In this document: positions 17,447 through 26,621 of the stretch, in pieces | Layout of the letters: each line of letters opens with the position of its first letter | Position numbering within the stretch: the stretch's first letter is position 1 | NCBI RefSeq assembly: GCF_000157895.3 | Contig: NC_022663.1 | Span: 124,001-188,000, forward strand | Length of the DNA: 64,000 nucleotides | Direction: 5' to 3' | From: Mycobacterium kansasii ATCC 12478 | Lineage (GTDB): Bacteria; Actinomycetota; Actinomycetes; Mycobacteriales; Mycobacteriaceae | Notes under the pieces: generated by a model | The model's input: the letters and a program-made list of their open reading frames with translations, nothing else | Databases searched by the model: none | Told to the model about the DNA's origin: nothing | Translations under genes and position numbers: made by a program

Positions 17447-19839
17447 TGCCCGACGGGTTACTCGATGCCGTGCGCGTCCTGGACCTGTCCGGTGGTAGCG
17501 CTGACACGGTCACCCGGTTGCTGGCCGATCTGGGTGCCGACGTCCTGAAGGTGGAAGCTCCCGGCGGCAGCCCGGGACGCGGCGTCCCGCCGACGTTGGC
17601 CGGCACCGGCATCCCGTTCGCGGTGCACAACGCCAACAAGCGCAGCGCGGTGCTGAACCCGCTCGACGAGCAGCACCGCCGGCGTTTCGACGAGCTCACC
17701 GCCAGCGCCGACATCGTTGTCGACAGCGGTCTTCCGGGAGCGGCGGCCGCCTACGGGACAACGTGTGCCGAACTGGCCGATCGCCACCCGCACCTGGTTG
17801 CGCTGTCGTTCACCGACTTCGGTACCTCGGGGCCACGGTCGTCGTGGCGCGCCACCGATCCGGTGCTGTATGCGATGTCGGGCTCGCTGTCGCGGTCCGG
17901 CCCCACCACCGGCACCCCGGTGTTACCGCCGGACGGCATCGCTTCGGCGACCGCCGCCGTCCAAGCGGCCTGGGCGGTCTTGGTCGCCTATTACAACAGA
18001 TTGCGTTGCGGCGCAGGGGATTACATCGACTTCTCGCGGTTCGACGCGCTTGTCATGGCGCTGGACCCGGCGTTCGGTGCGCACGGACAGGTCGCGGCCG
18101 GCATCCGCAGCAGCGCACGGTGGCGCGGACGGCCCAAGAACCAGGACGCGTACCCGATCTATCCGTGCCAGGACGGCTACGTGCGGTTGTGCGTGATGGC
18201 GCCGCGGCAGTGGCGCGGCCTGCGCCGCTGGCTGGGGGAGCCGCAAGACTTTCAGGATCCTCGGTACGACGTGATCGGCGCCCGTTTTGCCGCGTGGCCC
18301 CAGATCAGTGTGCTGGTGGCGGCGCTGTTCGCCGGTCAGACCATGAAAGAGCTGGTGGCCGCCGGACAGGCTCATGGGGTGCCGATCGCGGCGGTGCTGA
18401 CGCCGTCGCGGATCCTGGCGTCCGAGCACTTCCAGGCGGTGGGTGCGATCACCGATGCCGAGCTGGTTCCCGGTGTACACGCCCAGGTGCCGACCGGATA
18501 TTTCACGGTCAACGAGCAGCGCGCCGGCTTTCGCGCTCCGGCACCCACTGCCGGCCAGCACGAACCGGGCTGGCTGGCCGACCCGGTGCCGGCGCCCCCG
18601 CCTGTGGGCCGGGTGGGCGACTATCCGTTCGCCGGACTGCGCATTCTCGATCTCGGCATCATCGTCGCCGGCGGCGAGTTGAGCCGCTTGTTCGGCGACC
18701 TGGGGGCCGAGGTCATCAAGGTCGAAAGCGCCGACTACCCCGACGGGCTGCGGCAGGCCCGTGCCGGCGATGCGATGAGCGAGTCCTTCGCCTGGACCCA
18801 CCGCAATCACCGCGCATTCGGTGTGGACCTGCGCCGCAACGAAGGTAAGCACATCTTCGGTCAGCTGGTGGCCGAGGCCGACGCCGTCTTTGCCAACTTC
18901 AAGCCGGGAACGCTGACCTCCCTGGGGTTCAACTACGACAAGCTGCGTGGTCTCAATCCCGGGATCGTGCTCGCCGGCAGCAGCGCGTTCGGCAACCGGG
19001 GCCCGTGGAGCCGCCGGCTGGGCTATGGCCCGTTGGTGCGCGCGACCACCGGCGTAACCAGCGTGTGGACGTCCGAGGAAGCCCCGAAGGACGGCGCCCG
19101 GCACCCCTTCTACGACGCCACGACCATCTTCCCCGATCACGTGGTGGGACGCGTCGTCGCGATCCTGGCCCTGGCCGCATTGATCCACCGCGATCGCACC
19201 GGAGCCGGCGCCCACGTCCACGTCTCTCAGGCCGAAGTCGTCGTCAATCAACTCGACACGCTGTTCGTAACGGAAGCCGCACGGGCCGCCGGCGCCGCCG
19301 AAATCCGCGACGACATCAGCGTGCACGCGGTCTGCCCGTGCGCCGGTGACGACGAGTGGTGCGTCATCTCCATCCGCTCGGATGACGAATGGCGTTGTGC
19401 CGCACTAGTATTCGATAAACCGGAATTGGCCGAGGACCTGCGCTTCGCGACGGCGGAGGCTCGCCGGGCCAACCGCGCCGAGTTGTCAGCGGTGCTGGCA
19501 GCCTGGACGAGCACCCACAGTCCGGAGCAGGCGGCCCGGCTCATGCAGTCGGCCGGACTCGCCGCGGGCCCGATGAACCGCCCGCCGGACCTGCTCGAGG
19601 ATCCTCAGCTGGCCGAGCGACAGCTGTTCAGCACCATGGTGCATCCCCTCATCGCACGTCAAATGCCGGCGGAAACGGGTCCGGCGCCGTTTCGTCACAT
19701 CCCGCATGCACCGCAACGTCCGGCGCCGCAGGCGGGTCAGGACACTCGAGCGATCTGTCAAGAGCTGCTCGGGATGAGCCCTGAGCACATCGAGCAGCTG
19801 ATCGCCGAAGGCGTGCTGTTCGCGGCCGCTGGCACGTGA
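17446..19839 (+). CDS. Double-domain family III CoA-transferase (CaiB/BaiF; Rv1866-like)
   Basis: A 797-aa protein made of two CaiB/BaiF-type halves in tandem. The first (about 1-370) begins LLDAVRVLDLSGGSADTVTRLLADLGADVLKVE. The second (about 395-790) begins FAGLRILDLGIIVAGGELSRLFGDLGAEVIKVE and contains FANFKPGTLTSLGF. Family III enzymes move CoA between carboxylic acids, usually with a catalytic Asp; single-chain fusions can replace the interlocked homodimer. The substrate is unknown. The next gene (thiolase-like) and Rv1868-like gene follow in the same order as Rv1866-Rv1868, suggesting a shared acyl-CoA pathway. Confidence 0.88.
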   Translation: MPDGLLDAVRVLDLSGGSADTVTRLLADLGADVLKVEAPGGSPGRGVPPTLAGTGIPFAVHNANKRSAVLNPLDEQHRRRFDELTASADIVVDSGLPGAAAAYGTTCAELADRHPHLVALSFTDFGTSGPRSSWRATDPVLYAMSGSLSRSGPTTGTPVLPPDGIASATAAVQAAWAVLVAYYNRLRCGAGDYIDFSRFDALVMALDPAFGAHGQVAAGIRSSARWRGRPKNQDAYPIYPCQDGYVRLCVMAPRQWRGLRRWLGEPQDFQDPRYDVIGARFAAWPQISVLVAALFAGQTMKELVAAGQAHGVPIAAVLTPSRILASEHFQAVGAITDAELVPGVHAQVPTGYFTVNEQRAGFRAPAPTAGQHEPGWLADPVPAPPPVGRVGDYPFAGLRILDLGIIVAGGELSRLFGDLGAEVIKVESADYPDGLRQARAGDAMSESFAWTHRNHRAFGVDLRRNEGKHIFGQLVAEADAVFANFKPGTLTSLGFNYDKLRGLNPGIVLAGSSAFGNRGPWSRRLGYGPLVRATTGVTSVWTSEEAPKDGARHPFYDATTIFPDHVVGRVVAILALAALIHRDRTGAGAHVHVSQAEVVVNQLDTLFVTEAARAAGAAEIRDDISVHAVCPCAGDDEWCVISIRSDDEWRCAALVFDKPELAEDLRFATAEARRANRAELSAVLAAWTSTHSPEQAARLMQSAGLAAGPMNRPPDLLEDPQLAERQLFSTMVHPLIARQMPAETGPAPFRHIPHAPQRPAPQAGQDTRAICQELLGMSPEHIEQLIAEGVLFAAAGT

Positions 19840-19886
19840 GCGTCCGCCTACGCGACGCTGGTGTGCGGCGCGCCGAAGCCCGGCGC

Positions 19887-19899
19887 TAGGTTCGAGGCA
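19887..19899 (+). promoter_or_regulatory. Predicted leaderless promoter (-10 TAGGTT) of thiolase-like gene
   Basis: TAGGTT at 19887-19892 lies 7 nt before ATG 19899, the spacing expected for a leaderless transcript. No ribosome-binding site is seen. Confidence 0.4.
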
Positions 19900-21392
19900 T
19901 GCCCGTTGATCCCAGGACACCGGTGCTGATCGGCTACGGTCAGGTCAACCATCGCGACGAAATCGACCCGGCCGGGCCGTCAATCGAACCGGTTGACCTG
20001 ATGGTCGCGGCGGCCCGGCAAGCCGCCGATGCTCCGCTGTTGGCGGCCGTCGACTCGATCCGCGTGGTGCACATGCTGTCGGCGCACTACCGCAACCCGG
20101 GACAGTTGCTCGGCGAGCGCCTCGGCGCCGGCAGCTTCACCACCGGCTACGGCAGTGTCGGCGGCAACACACCGCAGTCGCTGGTCAGCCAGGCATGCCT
20201 GGACATCCAGCAGGGGCGCGCCCGGGTGGTGCTGATTGCCGGCGCCGAAACCTGGCGTACCAGGACCGGGTTGAAGTCCAAGGGCGCGCGGCTGGTGTGG
20301 ACCCGACAGGACGAATCCGTTCCACTGCCTGAAATTGCCGGTGACGACGTTGTGATGGCGGGTGAGGCCGAGCTCAGGATTAAGCTGGACCGGCCCGCCT
20401 ACGTCTACCCGCTGTTCGAGCAGGCGCTGCGCATCGCCAACGGCGAGTCGATGGCGGATCACCGGCGGCGGGTCGGTCAGCTGTGGGCGCGCTTCAACGC
20501 CGTCGCGGTGGCCAATCCCTATGCCTGGATCCGTACCCCGATGACCGCCGAGGAGATTTGCCGGCCCGGCCCGCAGAACCGCATGATCAGTTGGCCCTAC
20601 ACCAAGCTGATGAACTCCAACAACATGGTTGACCAGGGCGCGGCGCTGATCCTGGCGTCGGTCGAGCAGGCCACGCGGCTGCAGGTCCCAGCCGAGCGCT
20701 GGGTTTACCCGCACGCCGGTACCGACGCCCATGACACCCCCGCGATCGCCGAGCGGGCCGAGCTGTACCGGTCTCCAGCGATCCGGTTCGGGGGGGCGCG
20801 GGTGCTCGAGCTGGCCGGCTTGGACATCGACGACGTCGACTATGTCGACCTGTACTCGTGTTTTCCCTCTGCGGTTCAGGTTGCCGCGGCCGAACTCGGC
20901 CTGGCGACCGACGATCCCGCCCGCCCGCTGACGGTCACCGGCGGCCTGACCTTCGCCGGCGGCCCGTGGAGCAATTACGTCACCCATTCCATTGCCACCA
21001 TGGCCGAACTGTTGGCGGCCAACCCGGGCCGACGCGGCCTGATCACCGCAAACGGCGGATACCTGACCAAACACAGCTTCGGCGTCTACAGCACCGAACC
21101 GCCTGCGGAATTTCGTTGGGAAGATGTCCAGCCGGTAGTAGACCGCGAGCCCACGACCGTGGGTTTGGTCGAGTGGGAGGGAATCGGAACGGTCGAGGCC
21201 TGGACCACACCGTTCACCCGCGAAGGCAGGCCCGAGAAAACCTTTGTAGCCGTGCGCACCCCCGACGGAGCCCGGAGTTTGGGCGTGATCACCGATCCCG
21301 ATACAGCAGCCGCGACGGTGCACGACGACATCGCAGACATCGCCGGGGCCAAGGTTGCCATCGCAGCCGACGGCAGCGCGACGTTGCGGTAA
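19899..21392 (+). CDS. Thiolase-superfamily protein (Rv1867-like), nucleophile Cys not conserved
   Basis: A 497-aa protein with the thiolase fold. GSVGGNTPQSLVSQACLDIQQGRARVVLIAGAETW is the nucleophile-elbow region, and LITANGGYLTKHSFGVYST is the C-terminal active-site region. In true thiolases the nucleophile sits in a GxxCASG-like turn; here that turn reads SVGGNTPQ with no Cys. It may therefore be an SCP2-like or degenerate thiolase, possibly binding acyl-CoA or sterol-derived thioesters. It lies between the CoA-transferase and the Rv1868-like fusion in one direction. Confidence 0.8.
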   Translation: MPVDPRTPVLIGYGQVNHRDEIDPAGPSIEPVDLMVAAARQAADAPLLAAVDSIRVVHMLSAHYRNPGQLLGERLGAGSFTTGYGSVGGNTPQSLVSQACLDIQQGRARVVLIAGAETWRTRTGLKSKGARLVWTRQDESVPLPEIAGDDVVMAGEAELRIKLDRPAYVYPLFEQALRIANGESMADHRRRVGQLWARFNAVAVANPYAWIRTPMTAEEICRPGPQNRMISWPYTKLMNSNNMVDQGAALILASVEQATRLQVPAERWVYPHAGTDAHDTPAIAERAELYRSPAIRFGGARVLELAGLDIDDVDYVDLYSCFPSAVQVAAAELGLATDDPARPLTVTGGLTFAGGPWSNYVTHSIATMAELLAANPGRRGLITANGGYLTKHSFGVYSTEPPAEFRWEDVQPVVDREPTTVGLVEWEGIGTVEAWTTPFTREGRPEKTFVAVRTPDGARSLGVITDPDTAAATVHDDIADIAGAKVAIAADGSATLR

Positions 21393-21506
21393 CCACCGCG
21401 ACGAATCCGTACGCCCTTTTCCGGATCACGGTCCGGACTCAATTGGTCGCGAAAGTGGGGTTGCGGTGCTTATTGTCATGGGACGACGTTGGGGAAGGTG
21501 GGCAGG

Positions 21507-23606
21507 GTGCACGTCCTGGTTACCGATGCTGCCGGCGCGGTCGGCCGGCTGGTAGCACGCCAGCTGATCGCCGCCGGGCACACGGTCAGCGGCATAGCCC
21601 GCTACCGGCATCCGGCCCTTGATGCCGGTGTCGACTTTGTGTGTGCATCGCTGCGCGACCCTGTGTTGCTGGAGTTGACCGCCGAAGCGGACGCGGTGAT
21701 CCATCTCGCCCCGGTGGACACCAGCGCACCGGGCGGAGCCGGCCTCAACGGCTTGGCGCATGTGAGCAACGCGGCCTCCCGCGCGGGTGCCCGGCTGCTG
21801 TTCGTGTCCCAGGCTGCGGGGTCGCCCGAGCTCTACCAGCAGGCCGAAGCCTTGGTGGCCGGTTGCTGGGCGCCGAACCTGGTCATTCGCATCGCGCCGC
21901 CGGTCGGTCGGCACCTGGACTGGATGGTCTGCCGGACGGTGGCTACTCTGCTGCGCAGTAGGGTCTCGGCGCAGCCGATGCGGGTGCTGCACCTCGATGA
22001 CCTGGTTCGCTTCCTGGTATTGGCGCTGAACACCGACCGCAACGGCGTCGTCGACCTGGCCACGCCGGATGCCGCGAACCTGGTCACCGCGTGGCGGCTG
22101 CTGCAATCGGCCGACCCACGCCTGCGAACGCACCGGATTCGCCGTTGGGCTGATCTGCTTCCGCAGATGGACACCGCTGCGGCCCAAGAAGATTGGAAAT
22201 TTCAGTACGGGTGGCAGGCGACCGAGGCGATCGTGGATACCGGTCGCGGACTGGTGGGCCGGCGGCTGGATCGTGGTGGCGCGACCATCGGGTCAGGCCA
22301 ACTCGCGCTGCCGATCGAGCCGGTCCCGCGGTCGTTTCCCCGTTACGGCGCGACCGTGAACTCGGTGGGGCCCGACGGGCTCGAGGGGGAATTCGACGAC
22401 CGGATCGATCCGCGGTTTCCGGTATTCAGCGCAACCGGTCTCACCGAAGCACTACCCGGACCGCTGACCCCGATGACATTGGACGTCCAGATGGGCGGGC
22501 TGCGTGCCGCAGGTCGGGCCATGGGTCGAATCCTGGCACTTGGCGCCGTGGTTGCCCAGGAGTGGGAGAGCAGGGCCATCGCGGTATTCGGTCATCGCCC
22601 CTACGTCGGCGTGTCGGCCAACATCGTCGCCGCCAGCCAGCTGCCGGGCTGGGACGAGCAGGCCATCACCCGCCGAACGCTGGGGGACCATCAACCGCCC
22701 ACGGGCCTGCTGCCGTTTGGGCGACCCCAGATGGCCGGCGGAGCACTCGGGTCGGTCGCCAAGGTGGTCGTGACGGCTCGGTCGCTGTCGCTGTTGCGTC
22801 ACCTGCGGGCCGACACTCAGGCCTACGTTGCCGCGGCGTCGGCAGAGCACGTCGATGCCGGGCAGCTGAGCGAACTGCCGGAGGCCAGCCTGGAAGTACG
22901 GGTTCGCTTGTTGCGGGATCGGATTCACCAGGGCTGGATCCTCACGGCGCTATGGGTCATCGACACCGGCATCACCGCGGCGACGCTGGAGCACACACAC
23001 GCGAAATCCAGCGTGTCCGGTATCGGGGTGATCATGGAGAGCGGTCGGGTCGCGGCGGTGAGCACTGACCTGACGGACATCCTGCGCGCCGATGCACCGC
23101 TGTGCGCGCTGGCCCGCGAAGGCAACGTCGACAGTATCCGGGCGCTGTCGCCGTCGGCCGCAGCCGCCCTCGACGCGGCCGTAGCCCAGCTGGGACACCG
23201 CGGCTCGGGGGAAGCGGAGCTGGCCAACCCGGCGTTCGGCGACGACCCGTCACTACTTTTGACCCTTGCTGCGCAAGCCGCTACGGCGCCCGCCGAGCCG
23301 GCACCACCCGCGACGTTTGCCCAGCGGTTGGCGGCCAGTGCTCGCAGTTCGCGAGAGTTGGCTCACGACACCACCATCCGGTTCACCCATGAACTCCGGA
23401 TGACGCTGCGCGAGTTAGGATCTCGGCGGGTCGCGGCCGACCTGATCGACACCGTCGACGACGTGTACTACCTGACCTGTGACGAGCTGGTCACCATGCC
23501 GGCCGACGCCCGGCTGCGGGTCAAACGCCGACGCACCGAGCGCGAGCGGCTGCAAGCTCAGCCGCCGCCCGACGTCATCGACCACACTTGGAAGCCCCCG
23601 GACTAA
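21507..23606 (+). CDS. Rossmann (epimerase-like) domain fused to PEP-synthase/rifampin-phosphotransferase-like linker domain (Rv1868-like)
   Basis: A 699-aa protein from GTG 21507 (TTG 21489 and GTG 21498 are alternatives; 699 aa equals the recalled Rv1868 length). Residues 1-~240 resemble NAD-dependent epimerases (VLVTDAAGAVGRLVARQLIAAGHTV, VIHLAPVD). Residues ~330-699 resemble the segment that links the ATP-grasp and phosphohistidine domains in PEP-utilising enzymes: LGHRGSGEAELANPAFGDDP around His564, and DLIDTVDDVYYLTCDEL at about 645-660. The ATP-grasp domain and the swivelling His domain are both absent. Activity is unknown; it could be a structural or ligand-binding derivative. Confidence 0.7.
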   Translation: MHVLVTDAAGAVGRLVARQLIAAGHTVSGIARYRHPALDAGVDFVCASLRDPVLLELTAEADAVIHLAPVDTSAPGGAGLNGLAHVSNAASRAGARLLFVSQAAGSPELYQQAEALVAGCWAPNLVIRIAPPVGRHLDWMVCRTVATLLRSRVSAQPMRVLHLDDLVRFLVLALNTDRNGVVDLATPDAANLVTAWRLLQSADPRLRTHRIRRWADLLPQMDTAAAQEDWKFQYGWQATEAIVDTGRGLVGRRLDRGGATIGSGQLALPIEPVPRSFPRYGATVNSVGPDGLEGEFDDRIDPRFPVFSATGLTEALPGPLTPMTLDVQMGGLRAAGRAMGRILALGAVVAQEWESRAIAVFGHRPYVGVSANIVAASQLPGWDEQAITRRTLGDHQPPTGLLPFGRPQMAGGALGSVAKVVVTARSLSLLRHLRADTQAYVAAASAEHVDAGQLSELPEASLEVRVRLLRDRIHQGWILTALWVIDTGITAATLEHTHAKSSVSGIGVIMESGRVAAVSTDLTDILRADAPLCALAREGNVDSIRALSPSAAAALDAAVAQLGHRGSGEAELANPAFGDDPSLLLTLAAQAATAPAEPAPPATFAQRLAASARSSRELAHDTTIRFTHELRMTLRELGSRRVAADLIDTVDDVYYLTCDELVTMPADARLRVKRRRTERERLQAQPPPDVIDHTWKPPD

Positions 23607-23620
23607 GAGCGCTAAGAGCG

Positions 23621-24859
23621 CTATGAGCCGACCCGCACTTCGGCCAACGGCGATGCGGGATCAGCCAACCTGTCGGCGTCGACCGGAACTTTCGATCGGA
23701 TCAGAGCTTTCACGTCGTCGAGCACGTCCCAAATGTTGACGTTCATCCCGGCCAGCACCCGGTTGTCACCGTCGAGCCAGAACGCGACGAACTCGCGGCC
23801 GGCGACGTCGCCGCGGAACACCACCCGCTCGACGCCGGACGCGTGGCCGGCGTACTCCATCCCGAGGTCGTACTGATCGGTGAAGAAGTAGGGCAGCTCG
23901 GCGTATTCGCCCGGCGTGCCGAGCATTCCGGCGACTGCCACCGCGGGTTGTTTGAGCGCGTTGGCCCAGTGCTCGGTGCGGATCCGGGTGCCCAGCAGCG
24001 GGTGCTCCGCGGCAGCGATGTCACCGACGGCGTAGATATCGGGATCGCTGGTGCGCAGCGACGCGTCGACCTGGACACCGCCGTCAGCCATCGCCAAGCC
24101 GGCCTGTTGGGCCAGTTCGACGTTGGGTGTCGCACCGACGGCCACCAACACGGCATCGGCGGCGATGACGGACCCGTCGCCCAGCTTGAGCCCACTGGCC
24201 CGGCCGCCCCCCGTTGTGATCTCGGTGACCTGCGCTTCCAGCCGCAAGTCCACACCATGATCGCGATGCAGGTCGGCAAACACCTTGCCGACGGTGTCGC
24301 CCAGCGCCGCCGACAGCGGCTGGCTGGCCGCCTCCACCACGGTGACATCGACGTTGCGCTGCCGAGCGCTGGCGGCCACCTCCAGACCGATCCAGCCCGC
24401 GCCCACGACCGCTAGCGAAGAGCCCTCGGCCAGCGCGGAATTCAGCGCCGACGCATCCTCGAACGTGCGCAGATAATGCACACCGGCGGCGTCGGCGCCG
24501 GGTATCGGCAGGCGACGCGACGCCGATCCGGTCGCCAGCAGCAGCTTGTCGTAGTGCACGGTGGTGTCGTCGAGAAGTCCGACGGTGTGAGCGTCGGGAT
24601 CCAACGACGACACCCGCGCGCCCAGCCGCAGGTCGACATCATGGTCGCGATACCAGTCCGAGTTCTGCACGGTGAACTCGTCGAGCGACTTCTTGCCTGC
24701 CAGGAATTCCTTGGACAGCGGGGGACGTTCGTAGGGCAGCTGCTCCTCTTCGGCGAAGAGTGTGATGGTGCCGTCGAAACTGTTGTCGCGCAAGGCTTCT
24801 GCCGCTCGGGCGCCGGCAAGCCCGCCGCCGACGATGACGAAGTTTGTCGAACTGGCCAT
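23621..24859 (-). CDS. FAD-dependent ferredoxin reductase-type oxidoreductase (Rv1869c-like)
   Basis: A 412-aa flavoprotein that moves electrons between NAD(P)H and a ferredoxin-type partner. FAD-binding VIVGGGLAGARAAEAL at 8-23, an NAD-binding VVGAGWIGLEVAASA around 150, the FAD-contact motif DIYAVGDIAA near 276, and a reductase C-terminal domain are all visible. It resembles rubredoxin/ferredoxin reductases that feed P450s or dioxygenases; several P450s lie within the window but none is adjacent. It converges with the preceding gene. Confidence 0.9.
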   Translation of the reverse strand: MASSTNFVIVGGGLAGARAAEALRDNSFDGTITLFAEEEQLPYERPPLSKEFLAGKKSLDEFTVQNSDWYRDHDVDLRLGARVSSLDPDAHTVGLLDDTTVHYDKLLLATGSASRRLPIPGADAAGVHYLRTFEDASALNSALAEGSSLAVVGAGWIGLEVAASARQRNVDVTVVEAASQPLSAALGDTVGKVFADLHRDHGVDLRLEAQVTEITTGGGRASGLKLGDGSVIAADAVLVAVGATPNVELAQQAGLAMADGGVQVDASLRTSDPDIYAVGDIAAAEHPLLGTRIRTEHWANALKQPAVAVAGMLGTPGEYAELPYFFTDQYDLGMEYAGHASGVERVVFRGDVAGREFVAFWLDGDNRVLAGMNVNIWDVLDDVKALIRSKVPVDADRLADPASPLAEVRVGS

Positions 24860-24872
24860 ACCACCAGCCTAC

Positions 24873-25598
24873 TTAGCTCAGCAACTCCCGCAATGACAGC
24901 GCGTTACGGACCGCGTGGCCGCCCAGATCGTTGTTGAAGTACAGCCACACGTCGCGGCCCTCACCGTCCCAGCCGGTGATGCGGTCGGCCCAGCGTCGCA
25001 GGTCGTCGGGCGAGTACGAACCCGCATACATCGCGTCCCGATCGGGACCGTGCATCCGGACGTACACCAGGTCGGTGGTGGCCCGTGGGATACATGCCAG
25101 ACCGCCGCCGCTCATCACCACGTAGGCGGCGCGGTGGGTTTCCAGCACCGCATATACCGCCGGGGCGTTCCAGGACGGGTGGCGCAGCTCGACGGCCACC
25201 CGGATCGACGCCGGAACGCTGCGCAAGAAGGAATCCAGGCGAGTGTCATCGCGTCGCTGCTCGGGATGCAGCTGCACCAGCAGCACGCCGTGCCGATCAC
25301 CCAGCAGCTGCCAGCAGCGTTCGAACCGCTCGATCCAGGGTTCGGGCGACATCAGCCGGCGGTAGTGGGTCAGGCCGCGGTGCGCCTTGACCGACATGGT
25401 GAACCCGTCAGGCAACTGGGTTCGCCAGCCCGCGAACGTCGAATCCCTGGGCCAGCGGTAGAAGCTGGCGTTCAGCTCGACGGTGTCGAACGACCGCACG
25501 TAGTAGGACAATCGCCGGACGGACGCCAGCCCGGGCGGATACAGCACGTCGGACCAGTGGTCATACGACCAGCCCGATGTGCCGATCCGGACGGTCAT
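24873..25598 (-). CDS. DUF72/YecE-family protein
   Basis: A 241-aa TIM-barrel-like protein of unknown function. The N-terminal VRIGTSGWSYDHWSDVLYPPGL is the family signature, followed by YYVRSFDTVELNASFYRWP, FTMSVKAHRGLTHYRRL, VAVELRHPSWN and VYVRMHGPD. No catalytic activity is established for the family. It is transcribed toward the reductase gene with 13 bp between, so it is probably upstream in the same operon. Confidence 0.85.
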   Translation of the reverse strand: MTVRIGTSGWSYDHWSDVLYPPGLASVRRLSYYVRSFDTVELNASFYRWPRDSTFAGWRTQLPDGFTMSVKAHRGLTHYRRLMSPEPWIERFERCWQLLGDRHGVLLVQLHPEQRRDDTRLDSFLRSVPASIRVAVELRHPSWNAPAVYAVLETHRAAYVVMSGGGLACIPRATTDLVYVRMHGPDRDAMYAGSYSPDDLRRWADRITGWDGEGRDVWLYFNNDLGGHAVRNALSLRELLS

Positions 25599-25605
25599 TT
25601 GGTGC

Positions 25606-26241
25606 TCAATCGGTCACCTGGCGGCGCACGTCATCGTCTAGGGACGCGCGGACCAGCGCCGCCGCCAGCCGGGCGTTGGCGCCGGCCGCCAGCACCGAAA
25701 GCTTTGCCGGATCGGTGGGCAGGCCCAGCTCTTTGGCCGTGGCGGTGGCCCGGTCATCGAAATACGGCCGCGCCCAGGTCCACACATCCTGCACCTCGCG
25801 CAGGAAGATATCGGCACCAGTGTCGCCAATCCCTTTGAACTGCTTGAGGATTCGCTTGGCCTTCGACGGGTCGTGGTCGCTGCGGCGCGCGATTTCGCGC
25901 AGGTCGCCGCGGAATTCGTCGCGGACCCGCTCGGCCATTTCAGTAAGTCGGGTGGCCGAACTTTCGTCATAGCGCACATAGTGGGCACGGCCGAACGCAT
26001 CGATCATGGTCTGTCGCCGGGATTCCAGCACCCCTTTGGGGGTGCGCAGGCCCGCCTTGAACAGTTCCCGCGCGGCGCGCATGGCGATGGTGGCGTCGAT
26101 CGGCTTGCTGGCCAGCATGCACAGCACCAGCAGCTGAAACAGCGGCATCGGCTTGTCGTCGATGCGAATGCCGGCCTCGGCAGCGTAGCTGGTACCGGCG
26201 ACCTCGAGCAGTCGTTTCACCCGTGGTTCGGGCTTGTCCAT
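25606..26241 (-). CDS. Endonuclease III-like HhH protein (Rv1870c-like)
   Basis: A 211-aa protein from ATG 26241, equal to the recalled Rv1870c length. Helix-hairpin-helix-type segment ILKQFKGIGDTGADIFLREVQ, the upstream PLFQLLVLCMLASKPIDATIAMRAARELFKAGL and the basic DPSKAKR resemble DNA glycosylase (HhH-GPD/endonuclease III-like) folds without the iron-sulfur cluster Cys. DNA repair is a reasonable guess only. It ends 7 bp before the DUF72 start, so the two are likely co-transcribed. Confidence 0.65.
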   Translation of the reverse strand: MDKPEPRVKRLLEVAGTSYAAEAGIRIDDKPMPLFQLLVLCMLASKPIDATIAMRAARELFKAGLRTPKGVLESRRQTMIDAFGRAHYVRYDESSATRLTEMAERVRDEFRGDLREIARRSDHDPSKAKRILKQFKGIGDTGADIFLREVQDVWTWARPYFDDRATATAKELGLPTDPAKLSVLAAGANARLAAALVRASLDDDVRRQVTD

Positions 26242-26282
26242 TTGGGCGGCGTACCCGCATCTGCCGGCCGCAAACCGGGTGG

Positions 26283-26615
26283 TCATTTAGGCGGCAGGCT
26301 GTGCACCCAGGTCACGCTGCGCGTGACCCAACTGTGAAGCTGCCGTTTGGTTTTCACTCCTTCGGCGGCGACGCGCAACCATCCGCGGGTTTGCCGGCCG
26401 GCCATTATCATGGGGCTGACATGGGCGCCACCGAGCAGCTTGTCGGTGTCCGCCGGGGGCACCCGGACCAGAAGCCCGCCCTGACCGCTGACGGCCACGG
26501 CCAGGTGCCCGTCGATCAGGAAGGCAAGCCCGCCGAACATCCGCTTTTCGTCCACGCCGGACTGCGACGCCAGCAACTCGCGGATCCGTTCCACGAGATC
26601 AATGTCGTAGGCCAT
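26283..26615 (-). CDS. TfoX N-terminal domain protein
   Basis: A 110-aa protein consisting of one TfoX-N domain. MAYDIDLVERIRELLASQ, VDEKRMFGGLAFLIDGHLAVAVSG and LLVRVPPADTDKLL are the family blocks. In gammaproteobacteria TfoX regulates competence, but stand-alone N-domains in actinobacteria have no known role. It lies 41 bp upstream of the Rv1870c-like gene and 6 bp downstream of the nitroreductase-like gene, so the three minus-strand genes may share a transcript. Confidence 0.8.
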   Translation of the reverse strand: MAYDIDLVERIRELLASQSGVDEKRMFGGLAFLIDGHLAVAVSGQGGLLVRVPPADTDKLLGGAHVSPMIMAGRQTRGWLRVAAEGVKTKRQLHSWVTRSVTWVHSLPPK

Positions 26616-26621
26616 CCGCGG

